A DNA stretch of 52,102 bases from Planctomycetota bacterium (GTDB taxonomy: Bacteria > Planctomycetota > UBA1135): the NCBI GenBank assembly GCA_027623295.1, contig JAQBXR010000019.1, positions 1 to 52,102 of the forward strand. The letters are read 5' to 3'. The notes under the pieces are model-generated. The model did not search any database and was not told the DNA's origin. It saw only the letters and a program-made list of their open reading frames with translations. Position numbers and translations under genes: made by a program. Numbering within the stretch: the first letter of the stretch is position 1; each line of letters starts with the position of its first letter. This document shows, in pieces, positions 7,511 to 16,172 of the stretch.

Positions 7511-9405
7511 ATGACGGTCAAAAACTCACAGCTACGGAGTTGTTCCTAGTTTTATTCGGCTTTGCCGGATTGACGGCGTTTTATTTTTGGCCGATGGTCA
7601 TGGACCCCGATCAGGTGTGGTCGGTGGGCCGAGACTTTTTCCAGAACAGCTGGAACTTGTGGTGGGTCGATCATGCACAAGAAACTGGGCAGGCTTATTA
7701 CGAAACGGATCGCTTGTTCTCGCCCACGGGAACTTCGTTAGCTTTCCATACGATTTCGTTTAGCAACTCCATTCCTGGTGCCCTTTTGCAACAGAGTTTG
7801 GGGTTATCGGTTGGCACCACGCACACCGTCCTGTTTTTGTCCGCCTTTTTGATGAGTGGCATTGGTGCCTGGGCATTGGCTCGTTATCTCACTGCAGCTC
7901 CACTGGCAGCCTTTGGTGCTGGATTGTTCTTCACGTTCAATCCTTATCACACGGCCATGATCACCCAGCTGAACAACGTGCAGTTCCAATGGATGCCTTT
8001 GGTTCTGCTCGGTTTGCTGTGGCTGTACGACAGCAAATCTTGGAAGGCTGTGATCTTTACCGCCGTCATGCTGGCGCTCTCGGGATACGCAGATTGGTAT
8101 CAGCCAGTCTTCTGTGCCATAGCCGGCGGCGTGCTCTTGGTGGTACGCATGTGGCGCGATAAGCGCTTTGGCGATATTCGCTTTTGGGTCCACCTTTTAG
8201 TCATGGGCGGTTTGGCTGGCGCAATGATGTTTCCGGGCGTGCGACCGTTGATCGATCAAATGGGGCAAACCGGAGGTGGTGGGGAACTGGAAGACCCGAT
8301 TCGTTACATCGGCGAAATGCAACTCACCGGCATGAGTCCAAACGGTTTAGGGGGTCATCTGTTTTGGCCGGTCATCCTTGGCTGGACCACCATGTTCATT
8401 CTTCTCTTCACCGCATTCCGTGTGCGTGAAAGAGGCATCGGCAGTTTTTGGTGGCTGCTTGTGGTCGGTTTCTTTTTGGTACAAGGACCGCACTTAGTGT
8501 TCATGAACCACTCCATCGAGAGCATTCCTATGCCGATGGCCATTTTCCCGCACATTCCCGTGTTGGACATGGTGCGCGTACCACACCGCTTCTTGATTTT
8601 GCTGATTCTAGGTATCACTGGAGTGATTGCTTACGGATTGCGTGAAATTCAAATTCAGCGCGGTGTCGTGGCTACCTTTATGTTGCTGCCGCTGCTTGCT
8701 TTGGAGTTGCAGCTGCCAAAGCCAGAGGCCATCAGTCTGCGCACGGCTAAGGTTTATGAGGTCATGCAAGATGACCCAGCCGATTATGCCGTTCTGGAAA
8801 TGCCTATCGACTACCGCGATGCTTACACCATGTGGTTGCAGACCAAGCACGAGAAGCGTTTGCTCGCTGGTTACACTTCGCACATTCTTCCTAGTGCTCT
8901 TGAAGGACTCGAGAGCGATCTCATGCGCGCCTTGCATCCGGCGCAATCGGACACCGATATTCTCGGGTTACCTGAGTTCCTAGAAGTCGATGTCGACAAC
9001 CTCAGTGAAACGCAACTGGACCAATGGCGTCGCGAATTGGTGGTGGAGAAGGAGGTGCTTTACGTGGTGTTCCACGGCAAGACTGACTTCCGCGCTCCAT
9101 CGCGTGCACCGAAGCCAGCGGAAACGGCCAGGGAAAAGCTGATGGTGGCGCTTATGCCATTCCGCTTAAACCCAGCGGTGAAGAATGGCCACAATATGCG
9201 CATGTTTGGCATGAAGCAGTTCATGGACAACCTGTCCAAGGAGTCTGCGCAAGGCCGTGCCATCATTGAGAAAATGTTTGGCGAGCCAGACAAAGACCTC
9301 GGCAACTTAGCTACCGAGGTTTGGGATCTGCGCCCGTGGGCAGAGCAGTATGGTGTTGCGAAGCCGGCGCTTATTTCGGAAGATTCAGAATCGGCGGAAG
9401 AGTAA
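7507..9405 (+). CDS. Large polytopic membrane protein, possibly GT-C-fold glycosyltransferase-like
   Basis: This 632-residue protein starts at ATG 7507 in an ATGA overlap with the previous gene. It has about ten to twelve hydrophobic spans in residues 10-420, then a soluble C-terminal region of about 210 residues. Just after the first span come WSVGRDFFQNSWNLWWVDHA and the loop DRLFSPTGTSLAFHT, and a short PFFF-like turn (FFTFNPYHTAMITQLNNVQF) precedes the later spans. A first long periplasmic loop with Asp and Trp residues resembles GT-C or YfhO-type proteins, but no catalytic motif is certain. The C-terminal part is rich in Asp/Glu and begins YAVLEMPIDYRDAYTMWLQT. It converges with the next gene and overlaps it by 35 bp at the 3-prime ends. 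Confidence 0.65.
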   Translation: MNDGQKLTATELFLVLFGFAGLTAFYFWPMVMDPDQVWSVGRDFFQNSWNLWWVDHAQETGQAYYETDRLFSPTGTSLAFHTISFSNSIPGALLQQSLGLSVGTTHTVLFLSAFLMSGIGAWALARYLTAAPLAAFGAGLFFTFNPYHTAMITQLNNVQFQWMPLVLLGLLWLYDSKSWKAVIFTAVMLALSGYADWYQPVFCAIAGGVLLVVRMWRDKRFGDIRFWVHLLVMGGLAGAMMFPGVRPLIDQMGQTGGGGELEDPIRYIGEMQLTGMSPNGLGGHLFWPVILGWTTMFILLFTAFRVRERGIGSFWWLLVVGFFLVQGPHLVFMNHSIESIPMPMAIFPHIPVLDMVRVPHRFLILLILGITGVIAYGLREIQIQRGVVATFMLLPLLALELQLPKPEAISLRTAKVYEVMQDDPADYAVLEMPIDYRDAYTMWLQTKHEKRLLAGYTSHILPSALEGLESDLMRALHPAQSDTDILGLPEFLEVDVDNLSETQLDQWRRELVVEKEVLYVVFHGKTDFRAPSRAPKPAETAREKLMVALMPFRLNPAVKNGHNMRMFGMKQFMDNLSKESAQGRAIIEKMFGEPDKDLGNLATEVWDLRPWAEQYGVAKPALISEDSESAEE

Positions 9406-11566
9406 GCGGGACTTCGGATTCGGTGCCATCGCTGTCGGTGGCTCCAACGTAACCAAGCGACTCGATCCCTTGGCCTCCTTGAGCGCCGGTGTTCACCTTC
9501 TCATTGTGCCACTTCACGTTGCGCCGGAACCAAGCTAGTTGACCCACCAAGATTTCGCGCGCACTTTCATGCGAAGTCAACTGGCGTTGGTAGCGCTCCT
9601 CAAAGAAAGCGGCAAGCTCTTCCAGGCCTTCCGGAATGGTTTGCTGGGAGCTTCCCAGTTCTTGTGGGTCCTCATGCAGTTGGATGAAGGCACGTTGCCC
9701 GTCGCCAAACATGAACAATTTATGGTCTGCAGTGCGCAGCACATTAATCGAACGCATGGTGCGTGCAACTTCATCCACCATGTCTCCATCTGGATAACGG
9801 TTATCCCATTCCTTAAAACCAGTGAGGTAGGAGGTCGGGTTGAAGTAGTGCGCCATAATCATGTCGCGCACCGGAATGTCATCCTGGATGGTCGGCAACT
9901 GGCTGACACCTTCAATCGAAAGGATTTCTGGAGTCGCCTGGGGAGGACCCTGACCATTTTCGGTTTCGATGACATCAAGAATCGTTGGGAAGATGTCGAT
10001 GGTGGAGGCCATTGCACTAACCCGCTTGCCGGCAGGTAGCTGGCTTGGGAAGCGCATGATGAGCGGCACATGTAGCAGGGTGTCGACCAACGCTAACTGG
10101 TGGCCAACGCGATGGTCAAGTTCGCCAAACTCCTCGCCGTGATCTGCGGTGATCACGATCAAAGTGTCTTCCATCAGGCCGAGTTCCTCAATCCCGCTGA
10201 ACAAACGACCGAGTAGGCCATCTTGGTAGAGGATTTCGGCGTCGTACAGCGCCTTGAAGATTTCCATGTCCCGGTCGCTAATGTCCCAGTTACCGAGAAT
10301 AATCTCGTGCTGTCCTTGGGTGTTGTTGCGATCATCTAACTTATGACTGTCCGCAATACTGATGCCTTCCGGGAGGAAGTGGCCCCAGAATTCTTCGGGT
10401 GGCTGATAAGGATCGTGCGCTTCGTTCAAGTTCATGAACATGAAGAAGGGTCGGCTCTCATCGCGGCTGCGGTGTCCGTCCAGCCAATCTATGGCAGTGT
10501 CGACGACGCGCGCGCCACCTTTGTCGATCTGTACCGCTGCAGGGGAGCCAAGCTTGCCCCGGTAACGCGACCAAAAACGCGCTACGAAAAAGCGGTCATG
10601 TAAATCGGGTAGCGAGTAGTCAAAGAACTTTTCAAAACCTTGCGATAAGCCAGAGTTGAAAGTGAGCCAAGACTTTTCTGCCACAGTGACGGTGTCATAA
10701 CCACGCAGCGCCATCTCTTCTGAAATGGTGTGGACATCGTGATTCACAAGGTCATCGACACTGGCCATGCCATCGGGCAAACGAGGACGCGTCCAACCGG
10801 TGCCGTGGGAGTTCGGCAGGAGGCCGGTGAACATGGAGCAGTGCGAGGGCAAGGTCCACGGTGCAGCCGAGAATGCGTTTTCAAACACCACACCTTCTTC
10901 TGCGAAGGCATCGAGTTGAGGGCTGGTCGCGCGGTGGTAGCCGTAAGTCCCAAGGTGTCGCGCAGATGTGGTGTCGAGCACCACAAACAAAACATTGGGG
11001 GAGCCGGCATCGGCGGCCATGGCACGATCCGGTTCGGCGAGCATGGCGGGCCGCACTGGAAGCACGAAGCACGCGCATCCAATGGCCACGACTACGCAAA
11101 GCCCGACCACGGTTGCGAAGCGGCTAAAGAAAGAACTGAAAGCCCACCCCAATGAGGTTGAGGCGAGGCGATATAGCACCAAGTAAGACGCCGCTGCACC
11201 GCCAAGAATGAGGGCAAAGGTCAGGAGCATCTTCGGGCTCATAGTCCCGATATTGACCGGAACCCAAGTCATGCGCGCTTCCAGAAGGAGCACCAGGCAA
11301 ACACCAGACACCAGGGTGAAAATCCCATGGTGCAGGTAAAAGTCGTCGTCGCGCGCTTTCTTACTTGTGACTAGAGGAAGCGCCATGGCACACCCCAATC
11401 CCAGAATGGCACCAGCCACAAGGTAAATAGGGAGTACGGCCGCCCATACCAGGGGGTCCGCGTGATAAGGGAATGCGCCATAAACCGAGAAAGCCTCGAT
11501 CAAACTAGCCCATCCAGCCATGCAAGCGCCTGCGAGGACGCCTTGAAGCAGGTTCTGCACCTTCAT
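9371..11566 (-). CDS. Membrane-anchored sulfatase-fold phosphohydrolase/transferase with Thr nucleophile
   Basis: The N-terminal third carries about five hydrophobic spans, followed by an alkaline-phosphatase/sulfatase domain. Signatures are NVLFVVLDTTSARHLGTYGY (metal-binding Asp), APWTLPSHCSMFTGLLP and VITADHGEEFGE (Asp-His metal site). In true sulfatases the WTLPSH position carries Cys or Ser matured to formylglycine; here it is Thr, as in lipoteichoic acid synthase and phosphoethanolamine transferases. Transfer or hydrolysis of a phospho-headgroup on a surface glycan or lipid is therefore more likely than sulfate ester cleavage, though the substrate is inferred. ATG 11566 overlaps the stop of the upstream gene (ATGA); ATG 11575 would add three residues. 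The length is about 731 residues. It faces the large membrane protein and overlaps its 3-prime end. Confidence 0.8.
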   Translation of the reverse strand: MKVQNLLQGVLAGACMAGWASLIEAFSVYGAFPYHADPLVWAAVLPIYLVAGAILGLGCAMALPLVTSKKARDDDFYLHHGIFTLVSGVCLVLLLEARMTWVPVNIGTMSPKMLLTFALILGGAAASYLVLYRLASTSLGWAFSSFFSRFATVVGLCVVVAIGCACFVLPVRPAMLAEPDRAMAADAGSPNVLFVVLDTTSARHLGTYGYHRATSPQLDAFAEEGVVFENAFSAAPWTLPSHCSMFTGLLPNSHGTGWTRPRLPDGMASVDDLVNHDVHTISEEMALRGYDTVTVAEKSWLTFNSGLSQGFEKFFDYSLPDLHDRFFVARFWSRYRGKLGSPAAVQIDKGGARVVDTAIDWLDGHRSRDESRPFFMFMNLNEAHDPYQPPEEFWGHFLPEGISIADSHKLDDRNNTQGQHEIILGNWDISDRDMEIFKALYDAEILYQDGLLGRLFSGIEELGLMEDTLIVITADHGEEFGELDHRVGHQLALVDTLLHVPLIMRFPSQLPAGKRVSAMASTIDIFPTILDVIETENGQGPPQATPEILSIEGVSQLPTIQDDIPVRDMIMAHYFNPTSYLTGFKEWDNRYPDGDMVDEVARTMRSINVLRTADHKLFMFGDGQRAFIQLHEDPQELGSSQQTIPEGLEELAAFFEERYQRQLTSHESAREILVGQLAWFRRNVKWHNEKVNTGAQGGQGIESLGYVGATDSDGTESEVPLTLPPILNLPK

Positions 11567-11904
11567 GAGGGCCATGATAGATACGCTACGGAGCCATCGC
11601 TATCCCCCCAGATGCGCATTGCACCGCGGCGGACATCTAAATCAGATATTTTGCCGCGCAGTTTGCCGAGCACCATGGAGCGCGCGAGGCCAGCACCTTC
11701 CAATTCAAAGCTGCTTAGGTTCATGGCGCCTAGCTTCACGCGGACCTTAGCCAGCAGTACAACTTTGCCGATGATGGGGGCGCGGCATGCCAAACGCAGT
11801 GAATCGGCGTCTAAAACGCAGGAATCCACGGTCATCCCTTTAGGGAGGAATTCGGCCAAAGCATCTTGGAAACCTGGAAGTTCGAGGTTAACGCGGAGCA
11901 ACAT
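11563..11904 (-). CDS. Small protein of unknown function coupled to the sulfatase-fold gene
   Basis: About 113 residues are read from ATG 11904 (MLLRVNLELPGFQDALAEFL). The frame is open to ATG 11931, but that start would overlap the start of the divergent HEAT-vWA gene at 11930, so an internal Met (11904 or 11910) is preferred. The protein is rich in short beta-like segments (KVVLLAKVRVKLG, GKISDLDVRRGAMRIWG, GSVAYLSWPS) with no membrane span and no motif I recognise. Its stop overlaps the start of the sulfatase-fold gene by 4 bp. The two are therefore probably one transcription unit, and this may be a partner of that enzyme. Confidence 0.6.
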   Translation of the reverse strand: MLLRVNLELPGFQDALAEFLPKGMTVDSCVLDADSLRLACRAPIIGKVVLLAKVRVKLGAMNLSSFELEGAGLARSMVLGKLRGKISDLDVRRGAMRIWGDSDGSVAYLSWPS

Positions 11905-11929
11905 GTGCATACTGTAAGGGAATAGCATC

Positions 11930-13243
11930 ATGACCGTCCTTGGCCTTCTTCTCCTTGTAATGTTTCAAAGCCCGATTTCTTCGGATGAGATTTACAAAAA
12001 TGGCAGCGCACGTCGTCCTTATGGCCGCATTGCGGAGCCCAGTCATGCCCAGCTGGTCGCTACTTTGGAGGACCGCACCCTAGACGCCGAGGTCCGAATC
12101 TTGGCCTTAGAGCTTTTGGCCTATCGTTCGGAGTCGATTCCGTATACCGCTTTGCGCGGTGTGAAATCTCTGGCGCAGGGAGACGCACAGGCCGATTTTG
12201 CGCGCTGTTTGGGTTTGGCAGGGAAAAAGGGCTTGGAGGATTTGGAGGACATGAAGCGAAATCGCCGTCCAGAAGTGCGTACTGAGGTGACCTATGCTTT
12301 GGTTCTCATGGGAGAAGACGGAGAGGCTCTTGGGCGTCAGTTCTTGCGCGATCGAAAAGAGAAGCCCATGGTCCGAATTGCAGCTTTGCGTGCTTTGGCA
12401 GACCGCGAATCTCCGTTCGGGACGGTCGAGGCCCTGCGCCGCTTACAAATGGAAGAAGGCCCCATGCTTTATGAGTGTCTAGACATTCTGCGCCGCAGTC
12501 CAAGCCAGGACTATGTTGCCGGCTTGATTGAGCTGCTTGCGGTCGCCGAAGGACGCGCCTCAAATGAAGTGGTGGAGTTACTTCAAACCATCACTGGCTA
12601 CCGCATTGCCAACGATTACAAAACCTGGAAGCACTTCTATTTGAAGCACAAGGCCGATGGCACCGAGTTCCGTCAGGAGCCGGATTCCGATGAGAATGCG
12701 GCCACTTTGTCCTACATGGGTATTCCGATTTACAGCGACCGGGTGGTTTTTGTATTGGATAGTTCATCCTCTATGGACTCGGTTCTGCCGGAGCAACGCA
12801 CCCATACCAGGGCGACGAAATCGGTTTCGGAATTTGTGAAGATGTTGCCCCGATTGCCCAATACGGCCCATTTCAACGTGGTTTTCTTTGGTTCCGAGGT
12901 GCGCGATTTTGAACACAAAATGGTGCCAGTGACCCAACCTGTGCTTGCTGCTGCGGCCGAATTTGTGGAAAGCAACACCTTTGTTGGAGGCACCAATCTA
13001 TTCGGTGGCTTAGATCGGGCCTTTGGAGAAGAGACGGTGGAAGAAGTCCTGCTCTTGAGCGATGGCGCCCCATCGGTCGGAGAGATCACCGATCCACTGC
13101 ACATCCTGTCGCGCGTGGCTCGCTGGAACCGATGGCGCGGCAACCGCATCAGCACCATTTCCTTTGGTGCACCGCCTCAGGCACGCGCCTTCCTGTACCG
13201 CCTTGCGATGGAGAATCGCGGCGCTTGCAGGATTATTCAGTAG
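11930..13243 (+). CDS. HEAT-like repeat plus von Willebrand factor A domain protein
   Basis: This 437-residue exported protein has a hydrophobic N-terminus (MTVLGLLLLVMFQSPISS). Residues 30-240 form HEAT-like helical pairs (RILALELLAYRSESIPYTAL, VRTEVTYALVLMGEDGEALG, VRIAALRALADRESPFGTV). The C-terminal half is a vWA domain with an intact metal-ion-dependent adhesion site: D277-x-S-x-S in VFVLDSSSSMD, Thr in FVGGTNLFGGLD and Asp in LLLSDGAPSVGE. Proteins of this composition are common in Planctomycetota but have no assigned reaction; ligand binding by the vWA domain is expected. It is divergent from the small unknown gene with at most 25 bp between starts. The MDR oxidoreductase follows after 25 bp. 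Confidence 0.85.
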   Translation: MTVLGLLLLVMFQSPISSDEIYKNGSARRPYGRIAEPSHAQLVATLEDRTLDAEVRILALELLAYRSESIPYTALRGVKSLAQGDAQADFARCLGLAGKKGLEDLEDMKRNRRPEVRTEVTYALVLMGEDGEALGRQFLRDRKEKPMVRIAALRALADRESPFGTVEALRRLQMEEGPMLYECLDILRRSPSQDYVAGLIELLAVAEGRASNEVVELLQTITGYRIANDYKTWKHFYLKHKADGTEFRQEPDSDENAATLSYMGIPIYSDRVVFVLDSSSSMDSVLPEQRTHTRATKSVSEFVKMLPRLPNTAHFNVVFFGSEVRDFEHKMVPVTQPVLAAAAEFVESNTFVGGTNLFGGLDRAFGEETVEEVLLLSDGAPSVGEITDPLHILSRVARWNRWRGNRISTISFGAPPQARAFLYRLAMENRGACRIIQ

Positions 13244-13268
13244 AGGTGGCATCGCTTAAACTCTGTGG

Positions 13269-14300
13269 ATGCAAGCAGTCCGCATCCACGAGCATGGTTC
13301 CTTTGATGTCCTCCATCTAGAAGACATCCCTATTCCAGAGCCGGGGCCAGGGGAGGTGCGCATCAAGGTTGCATGGACTGCGCTGAATCACCTGGACACT
13401 TGGGTGCGACGTGGCGTTCCCGGGCATAAGTTTCCTCTACCCATGACTCCCGGATGCGATTTCAGCGGAGTGGTGGAGAAGTTGGGCGAAGGTGTGACCT
13501 CGTCCAGTGAGGGGCAGCGGGTGGCAGTGGCTCCCGGCTTCAATACCGTGCCCAGTGTTGAGGTTGCCGAAGGGCGGCATAACTTGGCGCGCGATTATGG
13601 GATATACGGTGAAACCTGTAATGGCGGCAATGCCGAATTCGCGGTGGTGCGTGCAGAAAACCTCATCCCTATTCCCGATGACTTCCCATTAGACCAGGCA
13701 GCGGCTTTTCCACTGACCTTCCTAACCGCTTGGCACATGCTCATGACCCGATGCCAACTCAAGCCGTGGGACAAGGTTCTGGTCCATGCCGCGGGCAGTG
13801 GGGTTTCGGTGGCGGCCACTCAAATCGCCAAGCTGCACGGCGCTTCGGTGATGGTGACCGCTGGTTCCGACGAGAAAGTCCAGCTGGGCTTGGAGAATGG
13901 GGCTGATTACGGGGTGAACTACCGCACGGAAGATTGGACCAAGGCGGCCAAGGCCTGGACTCAAAAAGCGGGGTTAGATGTGATTGTGGATCACGTCGGT
14001 GTAGACACTTTGCCCAAGGGCATTTGGGCTCTGGCGAAGGGGGGGCGCTTGGTGACCTGTGGGGTGACCAGTGGCGCGGAGATGGAAATAAATTTCGCTC
14101 CGGTGTTCTTTAAGAGCTTGAGTCTGCTCGGCAGCACGATGGGAAGCTTAGGTGAGTTAAAACAGCTCTCGAAATTGGTTTTTGAGGGGGAATTGAGCCC
14201 AATTATCGATTCTCGCTTTCCCCTGGCGGAAGTCGCAAAGGCTCATAAACGGGTTTCAGAACGCCAGGTTTTTGGAAAGGTCCTTCTGCATGTGAGCTAA
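13269..14300 (+). CDS. Medium-chain dehydrogenase/reductase (quinone-oxidoreductase-like)
   Basis: This 343-residue cytoplasmic oxidoreductase belongs to the MDR superfamily. The N-terminal GroES-like domain has PEPGPGEVRIKVAWTALNHL and TPGCDFSGVVEKLGEGV. The Rossmann domain has the nucleotide motif HAAGSGVSVAATQIAKLHGA and VIVDHVGVDTL, followed by GGRLVTCGVTSG. The four-Cys structural zinc lobe of alcohol dehydrogenases is absent, which points to the NAD(P)H-dependent quinone/enone reductase branch. The substrate cannot be told. It starts 25 bp after the HEAT-vWA gene and may be read from the same promoter. No convincing terminator follows on the plus strand. Confidence 0.88.
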   Translation: MQAVRIHEHGSFDVLHLEDIPIPEPGPGEVRIKVAWTALNHLDTWVRRGVPGHKFPLPMTPGCDFSGVVEKLGEGVTSSSEGQRVAVAPGFNTVPSVEVAEGRHNLARDYGIYGETCNGGNAEFAVVRAENLIPIPDDFPLDQAAAFPLTFLTAWHMLMTRCQLKPWDKVLVHAAGSGVSVAATQIAKLHGASVMVTAGSDEKVQLGLENGADYGVNYRTEDWTKAAKAWTQKAGLDVIVDHVGVDTLPKGIWALAKGGRLVTCGVTSGAEMEINFAPVFFKSLSLLGSTMGSLGELKQLSKLVFEGELSPIIDSRFPLAEVAKAHKRVSERQVFGKVLLHVS

Positions 14301-14424
14301 GTTAGGGCAATAAAAAGCCTCTTGCAGAGGGAGTCTTGAACTTGGAAAAGGCTCCCAAGCACTTTGTTTTGCCGCTGCTTAAATAAGAGTAAATACTATT
14401 TTATTGCATTATGGAGGCCGTATC

Positions 14425-14881
14425 ATGCCGCTTTGCCATCCCGCAGAACCTCCTGAAACCATGAACGATTTGACTTCTTCCGTTGCGGCGAGAGCGCTCG
14501 AGCGATTCACCTACGACGACGGCATCGTCCGGAAATTCGTATTTGCATCTTTCATTTGGGGGGTCGTTGGCCTTCTGGTTGGTGTCATCATTGCGCTGCA
14601 ACTGGCAGACGCCCGCTTCAACCTCGGCCTTGAATGGACCACCTTCGGCCGTCTCCGTCCACTGCACACCAATGCCGTGATTTTTGCCTTCGCCGGCAAC
14701 GGAATCTTTGCGGCGGTGTATTACTCAGAAGTGGGTCGAGAAGGGTTGCCAGTTCGATGATTTGGAAACCCCCAGCCAACGCATGCTGCTCGATGACGAT
14801 CCCGTCTCGCCGCATACTTTCGGCGACTCTTCTCCTGCAGAATCTTCTGCCGATGACCCCGAAGTAAAATCTGAACGATGA
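14425..14881 (+). pseudogene. Deletion scar joining the start of ccoN to the end of ccoS
   Basis: A GGAGG at 14413-14417 precedes ATG 14425. The frame carries the unmistakable N-terminal segment of cbb3 oxidase subunit I: FVFASFIWGVVGLLVGVIIA, WTTFGRLRPLHTNAVIFAFA and GNGIFAAVYYS. CcoN homology then stops and the frame closes at 14760 after about 111 residues; a complete CcoN is more than four times longer. From about 14730 another frame reads WVEKGCQFDDLETPSQRMLL followed by DDDPV, the C-terminal signature of the cbb3 assembly protein CcoS, and continues to TGA 14879-14881. In normal operons ccoO, ccoP, ccoG, ccoH and ccoI lie between these ends. The simplest reading is one large deletion with its junction near 14725-14735. 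The CcoS stop still overlaps the next gene (ATGA). Confidence 0.8.
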
Positions 14882-15378
14882 AAATCGAATACACCCTACG
14901 CTTTGAAGATTGGGCGATGTTCACCATGTATGTCAACCGCACGGTGCCGAGTCTCGCCCGCGCACGTAAAATCAGCCACTATGGGTTGCCGATGGTTTAC
15001 GGTGCCTTCGGCATTTTCGCCGGCTTGAGCTTGGGCGATTGGGTCGTCGGCGGCTCCATGTTGGCGCTGGCCTTCGCTTGGATTTTCCTTTATCCGAAGC
15101 TGGCTGAATACCGCACGGTCAAGCACCTGCGCAAGCTCGAGCGCGCTGGCGCTGCTGCAACCATTCTGGCCGATTACAGTTTGGAATCCACCAAAGAAGG
15201 CATCGAAGCCAGCATTTCTTCTGCTTCTTCTCATTTGCCGTGGTCCGCAATCATCGGCATTGTGGAGGACGATGGCCGAGTCTATTTGCAGCTTTCCTCG
15301 ACCTCAGCCTTGGTGGTGCCGCTCAGTGGCCCAGAAGTGAAGGATTTCATTGCAGAGTGCCGAAAACACGTGTCTTGA
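14878..15378 (+). CDS. YcxB-like membrane protein
   Basis: This 166-residue protein has the YcxB domain layout. An N-terminal EYTLRFEDWAMFTMYV strand-helix is followed by a pair of close hydrophobic spans (about residues 40-75). A cytoplasmic beta domain follows, with SLESTKEGIEASISSASSHL, the conserved Trp in LPWSAIIGIVEDDGRVYLQL and a closing STSALVVPLSG. Function is not established for the family. The ATG overlaps the former ccoS stop (ATGA), so this gene was the last of the cbb3 operon before the deletion and now probably relies on whatever transcribes the scar. A promoter for the following gene lies at its 3-prime end. Confidence 0.75.
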   Translation: MKIEYTLRFEDWAMFTMYVNRTVPSLARARKISHYGLPMVYGAFGIFAGLSLGDWVVGGSMLALAFAWIFLYPKLAEYRTVKHLRKLERAGAAATILADYSLESTKEGIEASISSASSHLPWSAIIGIVEDDGRVYLQLSSTSALVVPLSGPEVKDFIAECRKHVS

Positions 15379-15404
15379 AGCGACCCAGGTTAAACGCTTA
15401 TACT
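15375..15404 (+). promoter_or_regulatory. Probable sigma70-type promoter for the chalcone-isomerase-like gene
   Basis: TTGAAG at 15375-15380 and TATACT at 15399-15404 are separated by 18 bp. The predicted transcription start falls close to the GGAGG ribosome-binding site at 15411-15415, so the leader would be very short. This is a match by eye only. Confidence 0.4.
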
Positions 15405-15422
15405 GCCGTTGGAGGAAAAACC

Positions 15423-16154
15423 ATGATTCGCCCCATCGCCATCACATTGCTTGCCCTGCTGCCACTCGCGGCTTTTGCGCAAACCCAAGAGCCGAAGAAG
15501 CCGGAGAAGCCGGCCCCAACCGTACTCGAAGCGGAAACCGATATTCGGTTCCCGATTTGGATGGACCTAGATGCATTGAAAGGCGAGCGCCACTACTTGT
15601 TTGGCACCGGCGTCCGTGAGAAGACCATCTTCCAGGTCAACGTTTATGGTTTTGGTTGGTATGCCGACCGCGATGCCGCGCTGCCGATTTTGCGCAAAGC
15701 TGCAGGCGCCATGAACTTGAAGAGCGCTTTGAATGATGAAAAGTTTCATGAGGCTTTTCTCTCTGACAATTACAACAAGTCGATGCGCTGGGTCATGGCC
15801 CGCGATGTCGACGGAGAAGATGTCGCGGAAGCCTTCGACGACATCCTGGAACCTGGCATTCGCAAGATTGCAAAGGACAAGAAAGCCCTAGATACGGGTT
15901 TGGCAGCTATGAAGCAGCTGCGTGGTTACTTTGCTTCTGGTCAGTTAGATGAAGGAGACGAGATCATCTTTATCTGGGAAACTGGCGGCAAGTTACACAC
16001 CATCGTGAACAATCACGAATACAAGGTGATTGAGAACTTTCATGTGTGTTACGCCATGTTCGAAGTCTTCATGAACGAAGATCCTATCGATAAAAATGCC
16101 AAGGAAATGATTGTTAAGGGTGTTTACCCTTACATGTTCCCAGACCGCAACTAG
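15423..16154 (+). CDS. Exported chalcone-isomerase-like domain protein
   Basis: The start is ATG 15423, 7 nt after GGAGG; a longer open frame upstream lies inside the previous gene. The 243-residue product has a signal peptide (MIRPIAITLLALLPLAAFAQ) with cleavage after AFA, a Lys/Pro linker, then the bacterial chalcone-isomerase-like fold. Family landmarks are HYLFGTGVREKTIFQVNVYG followed by FGWYAD, the helical section RWVMARDVDGEDVAEAFDDI, and LDEGDEIIFIWETGGKLHT. Bacterial members are periplasmic proteins without demonstrated isomerase activity; ligand or lipid binding is suspected. It has its own likely promoter and is followed 18 bp later by the PilZ-like gene. Confidence 0.8.
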   Translation: MIRPIAITLLALLPLAAFAQTQEPKKPEKPAPTVLEAETDIRFPIWMDLDALKGERHYLFGTGVREKTIFQVNVYGFGWYADRDAALPILRKAAGAMNLKSALNDEKFHEAFLSDNYNKSMRWVMARDVDGEDVAEAFDDILEPGIRKIAKDKKALDTGLAAMKQLRGYFASGQLDEGDEIIFIWETGGKLHTIVNNHEYKVIENFHVCYAMFEVFMNEDPIDKNAKEMIVKGVYPYMFPDRN

Positions 16155-16172
16155 CCCTTAATACTTACTACG

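Noticed and set aside
14318-14330. Hairpin CCTCT-TGC-AGAGG after the MDR gene considered as a terminator
   Set aside because: The stem is 5 bp and the T-run is on the minus strand, where no gene ends; the plus side has no T-run.
15240-15422. Upstream extension of the chalcone-isomerase-like gene
   Set aside because: It overlaps the YcxB-like gene out of frame; GGAGG plus a signal peptide fix the start at 15423.
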